64,000 nt of DNA from Crocodylus rhombifer (Eukaryota; Chordata; Crocodylia; Crocodylidae): positions 1,075,579 through 1,139,578 of the forward strand of contig JAVSML010024722.1 of assembly GCA_038503035.1 (NCBI GenBank). Direction: 5' to 3'. A program made the translations under genes and the position numbers. Below are positions 55,540 to 64,000 of this stretch, piece after piece. Below the pieces are notes generated by a model. The model was not told where the DNA came from. It searched no databases and saw nothing but the letters and a program-made list of their open reading frames with translations. Positions within the stretch are counted from its first letter, which is position 1. Every line of letters starts with the position of its first letter.

Positions 55540-56265
55540 AAAATTAACAGAGGCAGAAACACAAACCTAGGAACAGAACAGGTAAAAGAATATCTATGTA
55601 AGAATGGTTTATTCAAGCCAACAGTACCCTGGAGTCCTCAAGGAACTAACCAGAGCAATTTATGAATCACTAACAATTATCTTTGAAAAATAATGGAGTT
55701 CCCAGGAAACCAGAGAAAGGCAAACACAGCAGCTATCCTGAAATAGGAGAAAAAAGGAGGATCTAGAAAACTGCAGACCAATCAGACTAACTTCAATAAT
55801 CAGATAGTTATTCCAACAAGTTGTTAAACAATTTCTTTGAAAAAGTAAGAGAATAAGGTATCAAAAACACTCCACATATTGGGGGGGTTTTCCCTACTAT
55901 TTGACCGGTAACAGAGGTTAATGTATCCACTGGAAGTAGCGGCTATAACAACATCTTTAGTAAGGGTTTTAATGCACCCCCACATAACATTCTAGGAAGC
56001 TAAATGGAGAAAGATACTGAAGATAGTCACTAGAAAATAGGGGTACTACTTATCTGAAACAAAGTCATCAACAATTCATTATTAAACTGGGTGGACATCC
56101 CAAGTGATGTCCCACATGGGTCAGTCACTGGCCTGATTTTATTAAATACTTTCTTTAATGACTCAGATGATGAAAGAGAGAGCACATTTATAAAATTTGT
56201 GGACAGCACTATACTAAGAAGAGTTGTAGGCACTTTGGAAGGGCAGGAACTGAGCTAGAAATGTT
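55540..56265 (+). mobile_element. ancient LINE reverse-transcriptase relic, plus strand
   Basis: In plus frames, ELTRAIYESLT near 55645, CRPIRLTS near 55773 and SDVPHGSVTGLILLNTFFND (56101-56160) appear in order. These are the NYRPVxLTS and [21 protein letters not shown] blocks of CR1-like reverse transcriptases. The catalytic FADD is degraded to FVDS near 56197. It is a separate relic from the minus-strand one at 54050-55010. Confidence 0.65.
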
Positions 56266-56379
56266 GTAGTAGCCACAGAAGTAAGGAGTCACAAGGCCCT
56301 AAAACTGATGCCTATGTATGGACACAGCCTCATTTTCCACAGATGTCTTGGGCTACTGACTGAAGTAAAAAAGGAAGAG

Positions 56380-56530
56380 GCAGCACATTAGTTTGACCTG
56401 GCCACTTCAGCAAGGCTTTCTGGCGCTTCTATCTAATAGCTGATTGGATCAGCTACTAGATAAAAGCACCAAAAAAGCCCTGCTGAAGTGTCCAATCTAT
56501 ACAGATGTTGGGCAAGCCTGATCAACCTAA
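56380..56530. repeat. long near-perfect hairpin
   Basis: Arms 56400-56444 (GGCCACTTCAGCAAGGCTTT...) and 56448-56493 are complementary at most positions, separated by only 3 nt. Weaker pairing extends outward (CAGCACATTAGTTTGACC against the complement of CTGATCAACCTAACGTGATG). It could be the centre of a palindromic DNA element or a transcribed hairpin. Confidence 0.7.
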
Positions 56531-56599
56531 CGTGATGCCTTGTCTGGGAACATGCTGCGCTTAGTGCAGGGACACACTAAGTTTAAAGTAAAGCAACGT

Positions 56600-59500
56600 T
56601 TTGGGGAGGGGAGGTACGGGTTATATCTGTAAGCAGCCCTGGTATCCTACTGGCTTTGAAATCTAGACTCCTTGTTACTTCTATAGTAAAACTAAAACGC
56701 GCTGATGAAAGTATTCAGAAGGAATTCTGTGAGGAGGAGCTCTCAGAATTCCTAATCCCTATGAAGCTTTTCTGCATAGAGGCATGCTACGGACAATGTT
56801 TTCTAACTACATAGATGTTTGAAAAAATTCCAAGGCCAGAAGTCCACTTATTATTCCTTTTAAACAAATGCATTGTGCAGCTCTCTCAGTAGCCAGTTAA
56901 GAGATAGTAAAACACCTTAACTTCTGTCATTTTTCACCACAACATGAGGTATTACCACTCCAGAATAAATTATGACTAAAAATAATGCTAATAAAATTTT
57001 CAGTTTGCATTTTTCTGGTTTTTAAAGCAACAATGCTGAACAGATGAACTGATTATCTGAAGATAATTTTTCATAGTGAGAAACATGTTCCATTCAGGAA
57101 GTAAAAACATTCACTAACTGGTTACCAGTTAAACAAATAGCATGTTCTTAGCCCTAAATATCTAGCCAACAACAGAGATGAAAAAGAAAAACAACAATAC
57201 TGCCAACTGAAATCGCTGTTTTACTTTTTGCAACTCAGGGGTATCTAGTATGCAAGAGAGTAAGACTGCCAATAAAACATAAGATTTTCAAAAAGACACT
57301 ATTTTGTGTATGTGCCTTAGATACGAAACGAGAGCAGAAATGGCAACCAAGCTTGGGAAAGTAAACATTTTTGCCAACAAATTTCTTGCAAAGTCAACAA
57401 TTATAATTTATTCTGATCCTTTGTGTCACCATATTAGTAGTTATTTTTCAGCAATCCCAGAGCAGCTACAAATAATGCCATAGAAGAGGACTGATATAAT
57501 TACATGTGGAAAAAGATAGTCCAGCACCCTTACACTCAAAACTACCCTCTGTGGCTCCTTCATACCCCATATGTTGCTAATAAAACTGCTTGAATCATAC
57601 CTATGAGACAGTTTTACTGATATTGTACCAGGTCCCTAGATTCTTCATATGAGATACGATGTCACCAGAACTATAACTATGCAAATTTTGTGATGCAGGA
57701 TCCCACCAGACACAATATTACACACACACTTCACAATATGAAACTGTGCATTACCAATAATTTCAGTGTTGTATCAATGAAACCACAGTTAAAAAGCTTA
57801 CTATAGACGACATCAAATTCAAAAGTACTAAAGAACAACCAAAACGTATGTGAAGAAGATGGCAATGTTGTGATTTGTCAAATTAATGAATGCCTTCCTG
57901 TAGAAACCCTGAAGCAAATTTCAGACATGACCATCTAGCTTTCAACCACAAAAAGTAAGACTACCTTGCACCTGCATAAAACCCAACAATTTTGAGTTCC
58001 TACTGGTTTTGTGGACATTTTTTATAACTTCAAAAAAAACTTCTGACTACTTAGCTATAATCACTGTGCCACAAGTGCCCACAAGACGAGTTATTTGAAA
58101 TGCATTTTAAAACATACATTCATAAGTAATATAAAAACAGAACAGGAAGGCATGGTCTTATGTTCTGGAGTTACAGTCTTGGATCTGACTTCAAATCCCT
58201 CTGGCCTCAACCAAATCATGACTCCTCTGTTTCACTAATGTGAGTTTAGGATCTTTTCATTATTATTATTTGTGCAGCAGCAATACAACCAATGTTTATA
58301 CTCATGTACAAAGACAGCAAGCACTAAAGTGTCTTCACAGACACGATTCACTGCTCTGTCTCAGTATCATATATGGTTTTGTTGTAGCTGTCTCTCAACT
58401 CAAAAGAGTTATCATCATCCTAATTTCAGTGGAGTTCCTATGTGCAATACAAGGACTTGTCAATAGTAAAATATTATAATAGAAACCTGAAGAGGGGAAA
58501 TAAAGGAAGTGCAATGCATGGCAAATGGGGTATTCTTGGGATACAGGTTTAGAGAAACAAAAATGCCTATCTGCCTCATAAAGGCCTTGCAGGGATCCCA
58601 AAAAACAGGTAAACCGCTAATTACAATAAATTCTGTCTTACTAAAAGCAGAAAATTCTGCACTGGCAGCCCTGCCGATATAGTTAGAAAATATGATATTG
58701 TACATTAATGAACAGCTCTTTAAGGATTAGACTGTGGTAGTTTTAGTCCAATTGACAAATACTTAGTCCAAGTACAGACCATTAACTTCAACTGGGCTGT
58801 TCCCGGCTTAAGATACTAATCAATGAAAGTAAAAAGATGCATAACCCTAAGCTACAAAAAATACTTTTTGTCAAAAGGTTTGTGTATTGATTGTTTCCTA
58901 GAAGTGGTTCCAACATGCCTCCACTACAGTTTCAGCTTAAGGCTATGTGGTATTCATGAAATTTTCCTTGGTACTCTCACCTGCAAAACTAAAAGCATCT
59001 TCTTTCAAGAGATAATGATACTTCATGAGATAGAAGGTTTACACTAAATGCTACAAACATTTCAGTCCTTTTGAACTGGTATTGGATTTTGTCATCATAC
59101 AGTTCTAACAATAGTTACATGCTTACATTTTGTAAGTTTGCAAACAGTAAAACCGAATAACGAGGTGCAACTGAAATACCGAGACTCATAAACTGTAATA
59201 CACGATGGCTGCAAAAATAAAAATTGAAGCCATTTGTATTTTTAGAAAAACAAGGTCTACATAAATAAAACTTTATCTACATAGGCCCCAATCCAGCAGT
59301 TTGTGCACACAAGCTGAAATTTAAAGAGTAGCCGCTCAGACTTTAAAAAAAACAGAAATAAACCACCCTGAAATCAACGTGTACACACATCCTTAAATTC
59401 ACATGATCTGATACAGCTGGCATCAAAGAAACACCAAAATGTAAAACACTAAGGAATTAACATTTTAAATGGTGGAAAAAAAGAAAAAAAAAAGAAAAAA

Positions 59501-60744
59501 AGAAAACACTAAACACAAACCCCAAGAATGTATGCAAACCCTTAAAATGCACGCCAAATGAGGATTATCTAGTGTTTCCTAAGAAAGTGAACTCTAAAAC
59601 TAAGCTGCATTTAATGAAAAGATTAAAGATTTAAATTTAAAGGGCTGGGAACACAGCTTTTACGCAATTTCTTATAGTTCAATGAAGTTAAGATCACTTG
59701 AATATAAACTATAATTCCTGATTCCTCCATTTTTTCTGGCTTGTATCATTCTCAAATTCAAACCTAAAGAGCTGGCTGGCAGGATGTTCTCCATGACAGT
59801 GAAGTGGCAGTTTCACACCTTTCCATGCTATTTACCACATGGTCATCACCAGGAATTCAGCAGACACTATGTAGGAGTTACATGATCACTATTATTTTTT
59901 CAATCATCAGATACTGCTACAGTGGCTAGGACATTTTTTACTTTTTCTAACCAATCAAACTAAGTATTAATAGAGAAGATTATTATAGAAATACAATACA
60001 TCTAATTTTGGAAATAATAATGCTGCTTCACAGCAGCAAACTTCCCCAACAAGAGCAGATAACAATTTTCTGAGCTAGCACAAAGCACCCTTAACCACAC
60101 AGGCAAAAAAAAAAAATCACTACTGAACAATTATGCAGAATTTTCAAAATCCAGGGTTACAAGCCAAATGTTTCAGTGAATGTATTTGGACCTAGTTCCA
60201 AAGTAAAGTTGAAGATCAATAGTGAAGATCAAAGCAACTCACTGTTCAACTGTTCAAATGCATGCAAGAAATGTAAAGGAGTATATTCACAGATGTTCAA
60301 ACTACAGTTAAATTGAATGCTGTGACTGTTTTGTTGTTTAAGTGCAGCATTTGAAAGAATAATGTTATGTATTTTGGACTCTGAAACATTCCCTGAACAC
60401 TGCAGCCCTGTGCTACTGTATGAAAACTACCTGGAAATTTACTAGAATCAAAAGTCAATAACTAGTCCAATCAATACCGTCTAGATCAAGTAAAGTACAA
60501 AAAAGCAAACTGAACATAACAAGAAAAGTGTTCCTTAAAGTGCATTATTTTTGGCCTGACAGTATTATATAATCAAGTGGGAACTGAAGAACGGATTCAA
60601 AAAAGCACCAAGGTATCAAGCAATTAATACATAGGAAGAATGTTGATTGTCAGTATTTAAAAGTGGTCATTAATGACTCAGACACCTTGCACCATTCTAA
60701 GTCATGAACAATATACTGTAAGAGAGAATATAAAGACACTACAG
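56600..60744. other. long AT-rich tract
   Basis: 59281-59400 begins GGCCCCAATCCAGCAG and contains TGAAATCAACGTG, which may be a decayed palindromic sauropsid repeat. An A-rich run (A with interspersed G) lies at 59475-59507. The minus frames near 58395-58705 show no domain. Confidence 0.35.
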
Positions 60745-61026
60745 CAGTATTTATAAACTCCATGGGTCACAAGAATATATGAAAGGGCTGCAAACAAACC
60801 CTAAAAATGGATTCTCTTTTAAAGGAGTAAAATGTGGGAAACCATGGCTTTTCACTTGCAGGCTGGCAGAGTTCCAGCCTGCGAGAAGCTGTTTGAGGCT
60901 CCCCTGCTCCACACACAGTGGGACTGGGGGTGGGGGGCAGCAGGTCAGGAGTGAGAAGCACTGGGTTGGGACTGGCCACTGATGTTTACGAATGGATCCT
61001 GGTACAAAAAAACTTGAAAAACACTG
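60745..61026. mobile_element. hAT MITE, 282 bp
   Basis: Left end CAGTATTTATAAACTCC and right end (reverse complement) CAGTGTTTTTCAAG are imperfect inverted repeats. Flanks CACTACAG (60737-60744) and CACTAGAG (61027-61034) match at 7 of 8 positions, an 8-bp duplication. The interior (GATTCTCTTTTAAAGGAG, GCAGGCTGGCAGAGTTCCAG) matches fragments at 31619-31742, 540-650 and 38100. Short frames inside are not genes. Confidence 0.85.
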
Positions 61027-61034
61027 CACTAGAG

Positions 61035-62119
61035 AATGATAAAGGAAATTTTCTGAACCACTGAGTAATTATGCCAGGTAAGTGACTGGAATACATTACC
61101 AATACACGTTTAAGTGCAGGTACATGTAGCAATCCCCACAGTACTCTGTGACAAAATGATGACAAAGCTAGCAGGAGATTTTACTTTACAATCCAAAACT
61201 ACAGTGTTTTCAATTCAAGTCATATTTTGGATGCTCAGCTCAAGTTACTAGGGACAGGACAGCATTCACATACATGGAATGGAGGGAAAACAAGGGCAAA
61301 CAGTCTGTCTCTCTCCTGCTTCAAGACAACTCACACACCAGTTTAAAAAGATCATCTCTCTTGAACCACAGCATGGGATGCTGAGGGATCAGAGGCAGCA
61401 GTAGGTGCCACCATGTAGTCCCTTACGTCTGTGTACCATACCACTGCCTCCATCACATAAAGCACCACTCAGTCACTGCTTTCATGCCTCATGCAGGGGA
61501 ACAGGAAGGAGCAAGGCAACTTCATCAGCACTTCGATGAACTTGGGCTGCAACAGGTACAGACTAAAAGGCAGAGTAGGTTTAGTGAGTCCAACTCACCT
61601 AGCCCTCTAGCAAAAGTGCAACAACACCCTGCCTCTTCCTTTGGACTAGGTATCAGACTGACAATACAAACCTTTTGTACTGTGATTAATAAAAAACCAA
61701 AAATCTATCCTGAATATCTACCACAAAAACAGATGGTTTATTTTTTATCTGGAAGAGATAGTCCTAATTCTGTATAATTTCAGGAAAGAGAGCTCATCCA
61801 TTTTAAATAAGGATTGTTTCCACAAGCTTTATATGTAAAATGGAACACAATGAAATTCCATTTCCTAGTTTGCCTACAATTGTGATTTTTCAATCTAAAA
61901 TTGTAGCTGTTTGAAAAGAGTATCTATTATACAACTAAGGAGAAGACAATCCACGAAGAGCAGGGGGAGTGAAAATGAGTAGACATGAAACAAAGAACTT
62001 ACACATATTCTTAAACAAAACCAGAGAAAATATTCCATACAGCTGCATTTGCAAGTGAAAGCTGACCTCAGGCATCACATTCAATACATATGAAGCAGAT
62101 AACCTAAGCTGATACTGAC
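61035..62119. other. tract without recognised gene
   Basis: No repeat or exon recognised. The 97-codon plus frame at 61484-61777 has no known motif. Confidence 0.35.
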
Positions 62120-62251
62120 CTTGATACTATAGGGGCAAATTCTGCATAAGGATGAGCTGTTCTTGAACAAATGTTTTCCAATGTATTAGGCATACAGAGG
62201 CTTTTTTCCACATCAGGAACTTCATGTCGTGTTCTTTGAACTACTTCTTTT
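62120..62251 (-). CDS. candidate internal coding exon
   Basis: Not a recognised family. On the minus strand an open stretch of 132 bp ends at CAAG followed by GTCAGT (62119-62114), a good splice-donor match. It follows TTTGCTCAAG, an acceptor-like AG after a T-rich stretch. Translated residues include EVVQRTRHEVPDVEKSL and SRTAHPYAEFAPIVSR, a balanced, soluble-protein-like composition rather than the AT-driven residues of neighbouring frames. Length divisible by three gives the same phase at both ends, as many internal exons have. It is on the same strand as the candidate terminal exon at 25142-25269, so one gene spanning both is possible. The call rests on composition and splice-like sites only. 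Confidence 0.3.
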
Positions 62252-63821
62252 CTTGAGCAAATGTATTGTGGACAATATAAGGATAATGTCACTCTCTATT
62301 TATCTTTGAGCTCTTCACTTACAGCTTCCACTGGCAGTCATAGAATACTGGATTTTATTCACCATGGCTACATTTAGGAACCTCTCTTCTAGACTCCAAT
62401 GCCACAGACTAGCAAGAGTATTTAGCGATTTACGACATTATTATTTAATCTCTGAAGCACCGAAATGGATCCTTATTCACTTGAAAGTCATGCACAGGTT
62501 TAGAGCACACAGTGCCACCAAGAACAAGGCAGATGGAAGCAGCAGTTCCACAGGTAACAAAAATGGCTATTTAAGATCCATCAGCAGAAACTAGGTTATG
62601 GCAATTATTCCACCCTATACTGTGAAACCAATCAGTTCCTGTGCACTACACACTGTGAAGTAAACACCTTATAGTTTGAATATTGACTCTAGTGTTCAGA
62701 AAGCATTAACCTTTACTTGGTTACTATGACAGAAAAAAAAAATCTCTGTGTAAATGTTCGTAATATGAGCTCAAGTATCCCAAAATGCAAGGCCATGGGC
62801 TAACATTTGCCAGGATTCTTTTTTTTTTTTTGTAATCCCACAGGCAAAGCTCCCTTTGAAAAAAAAAAATAGTAAAAAAAATTAAGCAAACATGGGAAAA
62901 TAGAAGCAGACAACAGAAATAATTACAAAAGGCAAAGTAATGTTAGAAATCAAATTTAAAATAAAATGAAAAAAAATAATAATTCCACCTAGCACACATT
63001 ACAAACCAAGGGTTGCGTACAGCATCCATTTATCACAGACAAATATAAATGCTAAATGTAAATCTTGTCATCCTTGAAATCACTCTTTTAAATAAGAAGT
63101 ACAGCTGAATTCCTGACCATCTGTAGACACAAAACATTCTATGGAATTTTTCACAAAATTAAGCAATGGTGTCTTGAACAAATTCCAAATCAGGGAGTTG
63201 CTTTCATCCTACTTAAAATTTTCCTTGAAGTTTCAATTGCGTCCAAGATATTTATTGCGTTTGCTAAACAATTTAGAAATATTTTTGTAGAAAAAAACCA
63301 GGCATTGTCCAAATCAAATGTGGCATTTTAATGAAGTGATCCCATAAACGGAAAATTTGTTACATTTGCAAAACAGTTCGGGGGTCTTTGGGGATTGAAG
63401 TTAGTCTGGCTAGACAAGCTATTCTCATTTCCTACCATAACTTAAAATCTTAGATCTACACTGTCCCAGGTGAGCTTTTGCCTTTGGATATAGCATAGAG
63501 CTATCTAAATTAAGCAGATGCATCTAATTTTAGACAAAGAGAACATTCAATAGGTAGGTCAAAACTGGCAGAAAAACATGCTCCCAACCTGCAAAGTTAT
63601 ATGCATTTGTTTAATTCTACACATGGTAAGCATTGCCTTGAATTAAAAAAATTATTCAAAATACTTAAGTGTTGAATACATCTATTAAGTCTTGGTAAGC
63701 AATAGTTTGTATGACAACCTAGAAGCTGGAAATCCAAAAATAAAATAAATGGCTTATGATGGAACTAACTGTTCTACCAATACCACTGCATTTGTCTGTT
63801 AACATGCTCGGGTATCTAATA
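62252..63821. other. AT-rich tract with poly-T/A runs
   Basis: Poly-T at 62819-62831 and A-rich runs at 62859-62880 and 62965-62980. No gene recognised. Confidence 0.4.
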
Positions 63822-64000
63822 GGGCTGTGCAAAGCTTTGGTAGCCAATTCGATTTGAAGGAGATGCGGGTACGGTAGCACCGAGAGCAGGAGCCCTGCTG
63901 CCGCCTGGAGCAAGCTGCGCCCACATCGCACCCACCTGTGCCGGCTGGGCAAGTGGCAGCAGAGGCAGGCACAGCCAAAGGAGCTCCAGGAGAAGCCCCC
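63822..64000 (+). mobile_element. DNA-element left end, cut by window edge
   Basis: TAGGGCTGTGCAAAGCTTTG then CCAATTCGATTTGAAGGAG marks a sharp change from AT-rich DNA to a GC-rich interior that continues past the window. The start resembles dispersed sauropsid DNA elements beginning AGGGCTGTGC. The right end is out of view. Confidence 0.45.

Noticed and set aside
58395..58705. Overlapping minus-strand frames considered as exons
   Set aside because: No paired acceptor and donor with a consistent frame, and no recognisable motif.

Overview
This window reads as non-coding vertebrate nuclear DNA, most likely from a sauropsid and probably a crocodilian (possibly a turtle). The background is AT-rich, with no long intact gene and no bacterial features. 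Host evidence: a CR1 LINE ending in the octamer-like tail CTATGAAACTATGAAA, several Penelope-like retroelement (PLE) tails of a type I recognise from crocodilian and turtle genomes, a MIR-type SINE, many hAT-type DNA elements with 8-bp target duplications, and solo retroviral LTRs. The host call rests on recognition and not on a search.

Layout. 0-9 kb: a GC-rich block ending in a hAT-like terminus (to 1584), a minus-strand LINE relic (3.3-4.5 kb), a GC-rich foldback (about 6.4-7.1 kb) and a CR1 3' end fragment. 9.1-12.4 kb: a 5'-truncated, multiply broken CR1 element carrying the end of ORF1 (SGNH-esterase domain) and ORF2 (endonuclease plus reverse transcriptase). 14-21.4 kb: GC-rich blocks, a MIR, a tandem array (18.55-19.1 kb) and a large foldback (20.5-21.3 kb). 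25-32 kb: a possible terminal coding exon (minus, 25.14-25.27 kb), a PIF/Harbinger-like element, a small MITE, PLE tails, and a PLE copy split by a 1,048-bp solo LTR. 35-44 kb: a hAT element with a perfect 8-bp target duplication, a LINE fragment, another hAT-like element, a second solo LTR and a small TIR element. 47-51 kb: a second Harbinger-like copy, a minus-strand PLE copy with a nested hAT MITE, and a third, oppositely oriented PLE fragment. 54-56.5 kb: two reverse-transcriptase relics in opposite orientation and a near-perfect hairpin. 60-64 kb: a hAT MITE, a possible internal exon (minus, 62.12-62.25 kb), and the end of another element that runs off the window.

Nothing here forms a working gene set. 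The two exon candidates lie on the same strand and could belong to one minus-strand gene whose introns hold most of the window, but the link is unproven and I cannot name the protein. The most interesting signal is a hammerhead-ribozyme-like core at the 3' ends of two PLE copies (31515-31554 plus; 48771-48810 minus).
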